A stretch of 64,000 nucleotides of DNA, taken from NCBI GenBank assembly GCA_039680175.1, contig JBDKTO010000074.1, positions 165,724-229,723 on the forward strand, in the 5' to 3' direction. Position 1 is the first letter of the stretch, and every line of letters starts with the position of its first letter. Shown here in pieces: positions 16,101 through 23,600 of this stretch. The translations under genes were made by a program, and so were the position numbers. Under the pieces are notes generated by a model. The model had not been told where the DNA came from. It did not search any database and was given only the letters and a program-made list of their open reading frames with translations. Source of the stretch: Veillonellales bacterium (GTDB taxonomy: Bacteria; Bacillota; Negativicutes; JAAYSF01).

Positions 16101-17037
16101 TGTAGATTATTTGGATGAAGCGATACAAGCGGTAGCGGCGCTGGATGAGCCGGTTGAGCAGAACTATGTTCGCAAGCATACGCTGGAGCACTTGGAAAAT
16201 GACTCGAAGGAATCCTGGGAACAAGCGACGGCCCGCATTTTCGGCAGCCGTCCCAATACCTACGGCGCCGGTGTCAATTTAGCGGTACATGCTTCCGCCT
16301 GGAAGACGGAACAAGATCTGTCGGATATTTTTATTGCCTGGAGCGGTTATGCTTACGGCAAAAAAAGAGGGGGACAGGCGGCAGTCGGTCAGTTTAAGCA
16401 CCAGCTTTCTACTGTTGACCTTACGTATAATAAAGCGGCGACCGATGAGTACGACATTTTTGGCTGCTGTTGTCAGTTTTCTTATTATGGCGGGTTTACG
16501 GCAGCAGCCCGCACGCTCAATAGCCATGAGGTGCAAACCTATTTCGGCGATACCCGTGATCCGGAACGGCCGGCGGTGACTACGCTGTCGGATGAAATCA
16601 CAAATATTGTCAGAGTAAAAATTTTAAATCCGGCCTGGATGGAAAGCATGAAGCGCCATGGCTACAAAGGCGCGGGCGATATGGCAAAAAGGATCGCCCA
16701 CATTTATGGCTGGGAAGCAACAACCGGTGCAGTGGATGATTGGATTTTTGACGATGTGGCCAAAACCTATGTGCTGGATGATGACATGCGGCAATGGTTT
16801 GGGGAGAATAACCCTTGGGCTATGGAGGAAATCAACCGGCGCCTGCTGGAAGCGGCGGAGCGCGGTTTATGGCAGGCCGATCCGGCAGTGCTGCAAGAAT
16901 TGCAGGAAACCTATATGGAAGCAGAAGGCTGGCTGGAGGAGCGTATGGGGGAGGTGACAGGTGAATTCCAAGGAGGATCGGTGGATGTGATAACTGCCGA
17001 TGATGTGCCTGCCTGGAAAGCCAAGCTGGGAAAATAA
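13165..17037 (+). CDS. cobN: CobN-family class I tetrapyrrole chelatase (large subunit)
   Basis: 1290 residues, the usual size of CobN/ChlH/BchH large subunits that bind the tetrapyrrole and the metal. The family mark HVGTHGNLEFLPGKSVGLS lies near residues 558-576. A cysteine-rich stretch (about 508-536: CC, CAGARC, VC, PEC) just before it suggests a metal or Fe-S site. Strong start: AGGAGGAAAAGG then ATG. The BchI-BchD fusion and BchI-like genes needed to power it are in the same operon. Classic CobN serves aerobic cobalt insertion, but this genome uses the anaerobic route, so the role is probably different. HmuS, a CobN relative in TonB haem-uptake operons of Bacteroidetes, is the closest precedent. 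Metal direction and substrate unknown. Confidence 0.85.
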   Translation: MKIGSIMWASYMPTLTEAVDAVEEIELNMCSTHDLADPDYREKFLDYLRNQADVLLLFPTAGSTWDSIAESVAAIAGQKPSIAFGFVPGLIACNTVKAEIALTVQQYLTLGGKSNGENALLYILRELAGRDVMVQPPEEVAWQGISYPGVEQLYSSAADYREHCPAYRPGRPTVGVLYYRNLWLNHNTEVVDAIVSRFEQDGYNVLPAFSTGRKNVETGAQDNAYAAENYFMVDGKPVIDALIYLQSYFFVTQDGGGDKTAAAIGDTLLRQLDVPVLKAMLTYNKTEEEWRADPYGIPGSTMVMSVGMPECSGIIEPIVIGSVNRVQKQADSGTLEYYRPIPQRIRYLCRRTEKWIALRHKKPAERKVAFILHNSPCHGVELGVGGAANLDSLESVSRILSAMKQAGYCIDNLPTSGQELINRIMETKAISDFRWTPVEEIAAKGGVLKYLSTEDYRQWFDQFPAKVQTAMIETWGNPPGEEKDGVPAAMVYNGKILITGVEYGNAVVCCQPKRGCAGARCDGQVCKILHDPECPPTHQYVATYRYLEDIWGADILVHVGTHGNLEFLPGKSVGLSESCYPELTLGTIPHLYIYNTDNPPEGTIAKRRSYAALVGHMQTVMVEAETYGQLAEIENMLAEYGKTKQTDPARSHELEHLLREKAQEAKLLDAGEKCETDVFVEKLHGLITQIKSRMHQDGMHIFDDIPQGERRVNFIRAVLKHDTGEQGNLSRAVARLMGLDYDQMLDTPQVWKVAYGKTYGELLNTVSQYEKELIREFMTIKITGKSAVNDGSDIDLPAAVRRIMGDHFVQPVNSEQLQYWLDKVKKIDAGFTASREMDSLLQGFAGSYLPAGPSGLITRGRADILPTGRNFYSADPEKIPTQAAWKIGQKLADGLLAKHEADTGRLPENCGMVLFATDCMWTDGEQVAQILALLGVEPHWADGGRVKGFRILSLQELGRPRVDVTLRIGGVTRDCFPGIVDYLDEAIQAVAALDEPVEQNYVRKHTLEHLENDSKESWEQATARIFGSRPNTYGAGVNLAVHASAWKTEQDLSDIFIAWSGYAYGKKRGGQAAVGQFKHQLSTVDLTYNKAATDEYDIFGCCCQFSYYGGFTAAARTLNSHEVQTYFGDTRDPERPAVTTLSDEITNIVRVKILNPAWMESMKRHGYKGAGDMAKRIAHIYGWEATTGAVDDWIFDDVAKTYVLDDDMRQWFGENNPWAMEEINRRLLEAAERGLWQADPAVLQELQETYMEAEGWLEERMGEVTGEFQGGSVDVITADDVPAWKAKLGK

Positions 17038-17066
17038 CAGCAGGATAAATTGAGGAGGTTACAGCG

Positions 17067-19223
17067 ATGAAAACCAAAAGAAAACGAAAAAATCTGCAAG
17101 CAGCAATTATTTTATCTTTGATCTTAAGTTCAAGTACAGTTTTTACAGTGGCATATGCCGAAGAAGCACCTGCTTATGATTTGGATACGGTAGTAGTCAC
17201 CGCTACAAAAATTGCTCAACCGGTCAAAGATGTACCGGCCAGTGTGACGGTAATTACGGCGGAAGAACTTAAAAAGATGAATGTAACTACGGTGGATCAG
17301 GCTTTAGTCCGGGCGGCGGGAGTATATGATTACCGGCCGAAAGGACTGTCATCCGGGGTAACGTCCAATAATATTTCTCTGCGTGGATTTAATGGAGCTG
17401 GTTCCACTTTGGTATTATTGGATGGACAACCGTTGAATCAGGCATATAATGGACTGGTAAGCTGGTCGGCTATTCCGGTTGAAAGTGTTGAACGCATCGA
17501 AGTGGTGAAAGGTTCGGCCTCGGCTTTATATGGCAGCAATGCTATGGGCGGCGTTATCAATATCATTACTAAGAGTCCGCAAAAGAGCCAGGCTCAGGTA
17601 TCGGCCCGGTATGAGTCCGATAATACCTGGGTTCGGCGTGTGGGTGTCAGTGATAAATTAAGTGAAAAGTGGAGTTACCGCTTTGACTATGAAAAAAAGA
17701 CAACCGACGGATATCCTACTTCTTTAATAACAAATACGGCTCCGCCCGGTACGCCTTCAACGGATAAGAATGGTAAAAAAGTTTACATTATTGGCGATAC
17801 GGGCGACAATAATTGGACTCAGGACAACTGGAACGGTAAGCTGGCCTATGATATTTCCGATAAACGCAAGCTGATATTTGATGTGATGCATAACAAATAT
17901 GATTATGGATATGAGGCGTATCACTATTATTTGTCAGGAAAAGCAACTAACAAAAGCCTGCTGGGTTTACCGGGCGGTGAAGAAAGCAATGTATATGCTT
18001 TAGGCTACAGGGATCAAGGTTCGGGATTGACGATGAATATCGGAGTGAATGATGTATTGCATGAATGGTATATCGGCTCGGCTCAATCGATAAACGGTGG
18101 AACCGGCCATATTTCCGATGCTCCCAGCCGCCGCTGGAATGTGGATGTGCAGCAGGAATTGCAGCCTACAGCAAAAGACAGGAGCGTTATCGGCATCAAT
18201 TACCGGAATGACTGGATTCACAACCAGGAAAGCTATCTTAGCAATTTGTTTAATCATAGCAGCATAACCGGCACTTATCCTTATTCCCAGGCAGAGGGTC
18301 GTTCCCGGACGCTCGGAATTTTTGGACAGAATGAGCATAAAATGAATGACAAGCTAAGCTTAACCCTGGGGGCCCGGTATGATTCCTGGAAAAGTTATGA
18401 CGGTATGAATCAGGACAACCGCAACGGCGTGAAATCTCCTACATATTATTCCGATCGCAGTGATTCGGCATTCAGTCCGAAAATTGCTTTGCAGTACACA
18501 ATGGCGGACAAGTCTAATCTGCACTTATCATGGGGGAAATCCTTCCAGGCACCCGATCTTTACACCATGTACCGGTCATATGATTCGATTTCCGGCGGGG
18601 TGACTACACATTATGAGGGTAATCCGGATTTAAAACCACAGAAGGTTACCAGCATTGAACTGGGCTGGAATAAAAAAATCAATGAAAAAACAAATATCAG
18701 TGCGGCCTATTTCCATAATGATATTACCAACATTATCTATCAGCAGACATTAAGTCCTACTCTAAAGAAACAACAAAATGCCGGTGAAGGTTCTACCAAC
18801 GGAGTAGAGTTGGAAATCAGCCGTCAGTTTACTGCCAATTGGTCCGGCTTCTTCAATTATACATACCAACGGGCTACGATCAGCAGCAATCCGGCTGTTC
18901 CGGCATCGGAAGGCAAACTGGTACAGAACGCACCGGAACAGATGCTGAATTTTGGCGTTGATTATCAGAAAAATAAATGGCGGGCCAATCTGTCAGGCAG
19001 CTATGTCAGCAAGCGTTATACAACGGATGGAAATACCGATATAGTGAACAATGTATATGGCTCCCGCGATCCCTATTTTATTGCCAATACCAGCGTGGCA
19101 TATCAGTGGGACAGCAGGAACACAGTTACTTTTGGTGTGAATAACCTGTTTAATCGTCAATATTATAATACCTATGTGGCGCCGGATCGTTCTTACAGCT
19201 TGCAGCTTACCCACAAATTCTAA
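17067..19223 (+). CDS. TonB-dependent outer-membrane receptor (chelatase operon)
   Basis: 718 residues. A signal peptide (about 1-31, ending AYAEE) is followed by a TonB-box-like DTVVVTATK and the plug (DVPASVTVITAEEL to GGVINIITKSP), then a 22-strand-type barrel rich in aromatic and Gly residues, ending with the beta-signal phenylalanine (LTHKF). An FQAP box (residue 493), His515 and NPDLKP (519) stand in the order seen in haem receptors (FRAP, His, NPNL), but FxAP and NPxLKP are widespread. Ribosome site GAGGAGG. Located between cobN and the bchID fusion, so its ligand is probably what the chelatase handles. No tonB or exbBD genes in the window. Confidence 0.88.
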   Translation: MKTKRKRKNLQAAIILSLILSSSTVFTVAYAEEAPAYDLDTVVVTATKIAQPVKDVPASVTVITAEELKKMNVTTVDQALVRAAGVYDYRPKGLSSGVTSNNISLRGFNGAGSTLVLLDGQPLNQAYNGLVSWSAIPVESVERIEVVKGSASALYGSNAMGGVINIITKSPQKSQAQVSARYESDNTWVRRVGVSDKLSEKWSYRFDYEKKTTDGYPTSLITNTAPPGTPSTDKNGKKVYIIGDTGDNNWTQDNWNGKLAYDISDKRKLIFDVMHNKYDYGYEAYHYYLSGKATNKSLLGLPGGEESNVYALGYRDQGSGLTMNIGVNDVLHEWYIGSAQSINGGTGHISDAPSRRWNVDVQQELQPTAKDRSVIGINYRNDWIHNQESYLSNLFNHSSITGTYPYSQAEGRSRTLGIFGQNEHKMNDKLSLTLGARYDSWKSYDGMNQDNRNGVKSPTYYSDRSDSAFSPKIALQYTMADKSNLHLSWGKSFQAPDLYTMYRSYDSISGGVTTHYEGNPDLKPQKVTSIELGWNKKINEKTNISAAYFHNDITNIIYQQTLSPTLKKQQNAGEGSTNGVELEISRQFTANWSGFFNYTYQRATISSNPAVPASEGKLVQNAPEQMLNFGVDYQKNKWRANLSGSYVSKRYTTDGNTDIVNNVYGSRDPYFIANTSVAYQWDSRNTVTFGVNNLFNRQYYNTYVAPDRSYSLQLTHKF

Positions 19224-19279
19224 ATAGCGGAATGCAGGCCGGTATGGCGGAGACGGTTTGCCGGAATTGAGGCGATATC

Positions 19280-21283
19280 TTGAACCCAATAAATAAACAG
19301 CAGCGAATGATATATCCTTTTTCCGCCTTAATCGGCCAGGAAACCTTGCAGCTGGGGTTGCTGCTTCATGCAGTGAATCCCCGGCTGGGCGGTCTATTGA
19401 TACGCGGTGAAAAGGGAACGGCAAAATCAACGGCAGTTCGTGCTTTGGTTCAGCTTTTGCCGGATATAACGGTTGTCAGTGATTGCCCCTACCACTGTGA
19501 TCCGTTGAATTTCGATAAAGCCTGCAAGCAGTGCCGGAGCCGGAAACAGCAGCTATCTATTGCAACGATGCCTGTTCCGCTTGTTGACCTTCCGGTATCG
19601 GCTACGGAAGACCGGGTGGTAGGCAGCATCGATTTTGAGCAGGCCATCAAGGGGGGGCATATGGCCTTTTCTCCCGGACTGTTAGGGGAAGCGAACCGGG
19701 GAATTATCTATATCGATGAAGTCAATCTTTTGGATGATCATATTGTAGATGTTCTATTGTCAACGGCAGGCTGCGGAATCAATGCGGTCGAGCGGGAAGG
19801 AATCAGTTTTTCCCACCCCGCCGAATTTATTTTGGTGGGAACAATGAATCCGGAAGAAGGCGATCTGCGGCCACAATTACTGGATCGGTTTGCTTTGTGT
19901 GTGGATGTGCAGGGAATTGTCGACAGACAGGCCCGGGTTGCGATTATGAAGCGACGGGAAGAATTCGAATTAGATCCTGCGGGCTTTTGCGCCCGATTCG
20001 CTGTCGAACAGAAATTACTAAGGGCGCGTATAAAACAAGCGCAGCAAATATTGCCCCAAGTCCATCTTCCTCAGGCTTTATACCGGTATATTGGTCAGCT
20101 TTGTTCTGAGGCCTTTGCGGCAGGACTGCGTGGCGATATTGTGCTGTCGAAGGCCGCAAAAACTCTCGCGGCCTGGCGGGACCACCTTGAGGTTACCCGG
20201 AAGGATATCGACGATATGGCGCCCTTGGTATTGGCCCATCGTCTTCGGCAGCCGCCGGAAGAAAATCAAACTCCTCAGACTGAGCAGCAGCCGGAAAAAC
20301 AGCAAGAGCAAGGCGAGCCGGAAAAACAAAACCGGAAACCGCCCAGTGATCCGCAGGAAAACAGCAAATCTTCCGACCAGCGGGAAACCAGCCGCCAGGA
20401 AGGAGAAAACTCCGGCAGCGGTGCAAAGCCTTCGACCGAAGTTGTATTTGCCGTAGGAAAACCTTTTGCGGTAACAAGGATTACTTACAAACAGGATCGC
20501 AAGGCGCGGCGGGGATCAGGCCGCCGGTCCCGCACCCAGACTGATTCCAGTATGGGCCGCTATGTAAAAAGCACCGGCCGCAGGGAGCGAAATGATTTTG
20601 CGATTGACGCGACCATCCGGGCAGCGGCGCCGTTTCAAATCAGCCGTTCCTCTCCTGGTGTGGCGATTGCGATAGAAACTGCCGATATCCGTGAAAAAAT
20701 CCGGGAAAAGCGAATCGGCAACTTTATCTTATTTGTTGTTGATGCCAGCGGCTCCATGGGAGCCAGGCAGCGGATGATTGAAACAAAAGGAGCGATTCTG
20801 TCCCTGCTGCTTGATGCCTATCAAAAGCGGGACAGGGTAGGGATGATTGCCTTTAAGGAAGACCATGCGGAAGTGATATTACCGCCGACCAATAGTGTTG
20901 AACTAGCACAGAAGCGGTTGGCTGAATTGCCGATAGGTGGAAAAACTCCTTTGACTGCAGGAATTGGTAAAGCTTATGAAGTAGTCATGCAGCACCAAAA
21001 GCGAAGTCCCCATATGCGGCCGATTGTTGTACTTTTATCCGACGGTAGGGCGAATGTGGCCTTGAACGGCGGGAAACCGCTGGCCGAAGCGTATCAAACG
21101 GCAGAAATGCTGCGGGATGAACTGGAAGCAAAGTGTCTGGTGGTTGATACGGAAAAAAAAGGACTGCTTTCTTTTGGATTGGCCCAGGAACTTGCCCGTC
21201 ATCTGGGAGGAGAATGTTATACCATCGATCAGTTAAGAGCGGACAATCTGGCAGGTTTAGTAAGAGGAGCTTTATTAAGTTAA
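19280..21283 (+). CDS. Magnesium-chelatase-type BchI-BchD fusion protein
   Basis: 667 residues in three parts: an AAA+ domain (Walker A GEKGTAKST, 43-51; Walker B IIYIDEVNLLDD; LRPQLLDRF), a Gln/Glu/Pro-rich linker (about 327-390), and a von Willebrand A domain with MIDAS motif DASGSMG (about 488-494). Such chains supply the I and D functions that drive class I chelatases such as CobN. A cysteine set (DCPYHC, CKQC) follows the Walker A. The start is TTG 19280, after GAGGCG. It is the eighth chelatase-operon gene product counting from the lipoprotein, 56 bases after the receptor gene. The D-type domain order (AAA, acidic linker, VWA) is normal. Confidence 0.88.
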   Translation: MNPINKQQRMIYPFSALIGQETLQLGLLLHAVNPRLGGLLIRGEKGTAKSTAVRALVQLLPDITVVSDCPYHCDPLNFDKACKQCRSRKQQLSIATMPVPLVDLPVSATEDRVVGSIDFEQAIKGGHMAFSPGLLGEANRGIIYIDEVNLLDDHIVDVLLSTAGCGINAVEREGISFSHPAEFILVGTMNPEEGDLRPQLLDRFALCVDVQGIVDRQARVAIMKRREEFELDPAGFCARFAVEQKLLRARIKQAQQILPQVHLPQALYRYIGQLCSEAFAAGLRGDIVLSKAAKTLAAWRDHLEVTRKDIDDMAPLVLAHRLRQPPEENQTPQTEQQPEKQQEQGEPEKQNRKPPSDPQENSKSSDQRETSRQEGENSGSGAKPSTEVVFAVGKPFAVTRITYKQDRKARRGSGRRSRTQTDSSMGRYVKSTGRRERNDFAIDATIRAAAPFQISRSSPGVAIAIETADIREKIREKRIGNFILFVVDASGSMGARQRMIETKGAILSLLLDAYQKRDRVGMIAFKEDHAEVILPPTNSVELAQKRLAELPIGGKTPLTAGIGKAYEVVMQHQKRSPHMRPIVVLLSDGRANVALNGGKPLAEAYQTAEMLRDELEAKCLVVDTEKKGLLSFGLAQELARHLGGECYTIDQLRADNLAGLVRGALLS

Positions 21284-21308
21284 GAGATTTATGGTGGAGG
21301 AAAATAGT

Positions 21309-22385
21309 ATGCATAATCATAAACCGGCAGTATATCCCTTTGCTGCCATTGTTGGTCAGGAACAAATGAAACAGGGATTGCTATTGAATGTAATTAATCC
21401 GCGTCTTTCCGGTATTTTGATTCGAGGCGAAAAAGGAACGGCCAAATCAACGGCAGTACGTGCCTTGGCAGAATTGCTGCCGGAAATCGAGGTGGTCGCT
21501 GATTGTCCTTTTAGTTGTAATCCCGATCAGCCCCAGATGCTTTGTCCGCAATGCCACCAACGCTATGAAGCAGGGAAAACGCTGCCAAGAGCGAAACGGC
21601 CAATGCGGGTAGTCAATTTGCCGGTCTCGGCAACGGAAGATCGGGTGGTAGGTACTCTGGATATTGAATATGCCATTAAACACGGTGAGAAAAAATTTGA
21701 GCCGGGTGTGCTGGCGGAAGCGAACCGGGGAATTCTTTATGTCGATGAAGTAAATTTACTGGATGACCATATTGTCGACGTATTGCTTGACGCCGCGGCA
21801 ATGGGGGTAAATACGGTAGAACGGGAAGGCGTATCTTTTTCCCATCCGGCTCAGTTTATTCTTGTCGGCACGATGAATCCGGAAGAAGGAGAATTACGGC
21901 CTCAGCTTTTGGATCGATTTGGACTGTGTGTTACGATCGGCGGTATTGGCGACATCGACCAGCGGGTAGAGGTTGTCAAGCGCCGGACCGCCTTTGAGGA
22001 AGATGCGAAAATTTTTGCCCAATTATGGGATAAGGAGCAAAATGATCTGAGAGCGAACATACTGGCCGCTCAGCAATTATTGCCCCATGTGGAAGTGACT
22101 GACGATATTTTATACCATATTGCCGACATTGCCATTCATATGGAAGTTGACGGCCACCGGGCCGATTTAGTCATGCTTAAGGCTGCCAAGGCTTTAGCCG
22201 CATTAAACGGGTGCCGGCAGGTAGAGCCGAGTCATGTGGAAGAGATTGTCGGACTGGCTCTGATGCATCGTATGCGCCGCAAGCCGTTTCAGGAAGTCGG
22301 CGCGGACGAGCAAAAGCTGAATCATTTGATGCAAGGTGGGCAGGCGTCAGAGCATCAGCGTCATACCCATAGTCATTTGCGATAA
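21309..22385 (+). CDS. BchI/ChlI-like AAA+ chelatase subunit
   Basis: 358 residues. Walker A GEKGTAKST (40-48), Walker B ILYVDEVNLLDD, sensor region GTMNPEEGELRPQLLDRF. Cysteines in DCPFSCNPDQPQMLCPQC could bind a metal. The C terminus ends in a histidine-rich tail (HQRHTHSHLR). ATG 21309 follows GGAGG by 8 bases and is preferred to the upstream ATG 21291. It is close to the N-terminal half of the fusion upstream, so the operon encodes two AAA+ chains for one CobN. It ends the operon before the shared terminator. Confidence 0.88.
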   Translation: MHNHKPAVYPFAAIVGQEQMKQGLLLNVINPRLSGILIRGEKGTAKSTAVRALAELLPEIEVVADCPFSCNPDQPQMLCPQCHQRYEAGKTLPRAKRPMRVVNLPVSATEDRVVGTLDIEYAIKHGEKKFEPGVLAEANRGILYVDEVNLLDDHIVDVLLDAAAMGVNTVEREGVSFSHPAQFILVGTMNPEEGELRPQLLDRFGLCVTIGGIGDIDQRVEVVKRRTAFEEDAKIFAQLWDKEQNDLRANILAAQQLLPHVEVTDDILYHIADIAIHMEVDGHRADLVMLKAAKALAALNGCRQVEPSHVEEIVGLALMHRMRRKPFQEVGADEQKLNHLMQGGQASEHQRHTHSHLR

Positions 22386-22400
22386 TTTTTCGAGAATAAT

Positions 22401-22437
22401 AAAGAGCATCCCCATGTTTTAATTTGGGATGCTCTTT
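22401..22437. terminator. Bidirectional intrinsic terminator
   Basis: Perfect 12 bp inverted repeat AAAGAGCATCCC / GGGATGCTCTTT around a 13-base AT loop, placed between converging genes (bchI on plus, methyltransferase on minus). A-rich and T-rich flanks allow stopping in both directions. Confidence 0.85.
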
Positions 22438-22458
22438 ACTAATAGCGTATTGGAATAT

Positions 22459-23058
22459 TTATAAGTGAAGGGGGATTTTATTAAACCGAAGTATATAATA
22501 TTCTTGATTATTTTCGATAAAGCTTGCCTGTAATCCGGCTGATTCCCCCAAACGGCGCATCTCGTTGTCAGCGGGGAGATGGTCTTTTGCCACAAAACTT
22601 TTTAAACTATGATGAAAATGATTGATATGTTCCCGGCCTTCGCTATGGGCGATAAAAATTGCTCCATCATTTTTCAATACTCGGGCCATTTCCTTTAGCG
22701 CTATTATTTTTTCAGGAAAGTGGGGAAAGGCGGAGTAGCAGACAATTTTATCAAAAGTTTTACTTTGAAACGGCAGTGCAGTGACATCGGCTATTTGAAA
22801 CTGTGCCAGCTTGGGGAACTTCTTACTGGCCTTGGCTATCATTTTTTCCGCGATGTCGACGGCAATTAAAGTTCCGGCCGAACCGATTTTTCCCCGTAAA
22901 AAAGGCAGCATGATGCCTGTGCCGGTACCAATATCAAGCACGGTTTGTCCGGGGTGAATTTGCAGCTGTGAAACAATATGCGTCAGTTTTTCTTGATCCG
23001 GCTGAGGCATATGATCCCAATTATCCGCCAGATTATTGAAGAAAGTTTTATGATCCAT
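22459..23058 (-). CDS. Class I SAM-dependent methyltransferase, last gene of the minus-strand TonB/ECF operon
   Basis: 199 residues of the UbiE/COG2226 type. SAM motif I VLDIGTGTGIM (40-50), AVDIAEKMI, and the ARVLKNDGAIFIAHSE strand-loop. The start ATG overlaps the end of the upstream S component gene by 11 bases and has AAAGGTG upstream. A histidine cluster (HINHFHHS) stands in the C-terminal half. It is encoded with a TonB receptor and an ECF S component, parallel to the methyltransferase that accompanies the nickel importer. Its acceptor is unknown; modification of the imported ligand is a guess. Confidence 0.75.
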   Translation of the reverse strand: MDHKTFFNNLADNWDHMPQPDQEKLTHIVSQLQIHPGQTVLDIGTGTGIMLPFLRGKIGSAGTLIAVDIAEKMIAKASKKFPKLAQFQIADVTALPFQSKTFDKIVCYSAFPHFPEKIIALKEMARVLKNDGAIFIAHSEGREHINHFHHSLKSFVAKDHLPADNEMRRLGESAGLQASFIENNQEYYILRFNKIPLHL

Positions 23059-23572
23059 AATTTACACCTTTCTGTTTGTATTTTTCCCAGGCTTTCACCA
23101 GAATGGGAATAAGGAATAATTGGATAACTATTCCCGGAATCCCTTGCAGGATTCCGCCGGAAAGGTAAGCCCATACCGGCACATGAAACCCGAGAAACAA
23201 AGTGGCCAGATAGACGGCTGCCCCGGCAGCGGTTCTGCCGGCCAGCATTGCGCCAATGAGGGCGATATACATATTCCGTCCATTGTGGTACAGGATACCA
23301 GCAGTAAAGCCATAACAGGCCAGTTCGGGAAGCATGACCGGCAAAACAGGCGGTGACAGGGGCGGCATGCCGGTAAGCAGGTGACTCAGCAGCGGGGTCA
23401 GTACGCCTACCAGCATTCCGTAGCGGCAGCCTAAGATAAATCCGGCCAGCAATACAGGAAGATGCATGGGCAGGAAGATGGAGCCGCCTAACTGTAACAC
23501 ATGAAAGCCGATGGGAAGTACAACGCCCAAGGCAATAAAAAAGCCGCCGTAAACGATTTTTACAATTGACAT
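23048..23572 (-). CDS. ECF transporter S component (substrate-specific membrane subunit)
   Basis: 174 residues from ATG 23572, which has CAGGAGG upstream. Five to six hydrophobic segments, with an opening FFIALGVVLPIGFHVL segment and the alanine/glycine-rich ILGCRYGMLVGVLTPLLSHLL pair that is typical of S components. It is one gene downstream of a TonB receptor and one upstream of a methyltransferase on the minus strand. No dedicated ATPase or T subunit is in this operon, so it would use a shared module (perhaps the one encoded at 10608-13123). Related S proteins serve vitamins, cobalamin or precursors; the substrate here is not determined. Confidence 0.7.
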   Translation of the reverse strand: MSIVKIVYGGFFIALGVVLPIGFHVLQLGGSIFLPMHLPVLLAGFILGCRYGMLVGVLTPLLSHLLTGMPPLSPPVLPVMLPELACYGFTAGILYHNGRNMYIALIGAMLAGRTAAGAAVYLATLFLGFHVPVWAYLSGGILQGIPGIVIQLFLIPILVKAWEKYKQKGVNYGS

Positions 23573-23600
23573 GGAATCCTCCTGTAAAAACAAGAAGTCA

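Noticed and set aside
13165..17037. CobN as the aerobic cobaltochelatase of this organism
   Set aside because: The window encodes the oxygen-independent route (CbiD, CbiG, CbiJ etc.), which inserts cobalt early with other enzymes, and the gene sits in a transport operon away from the cob genes.
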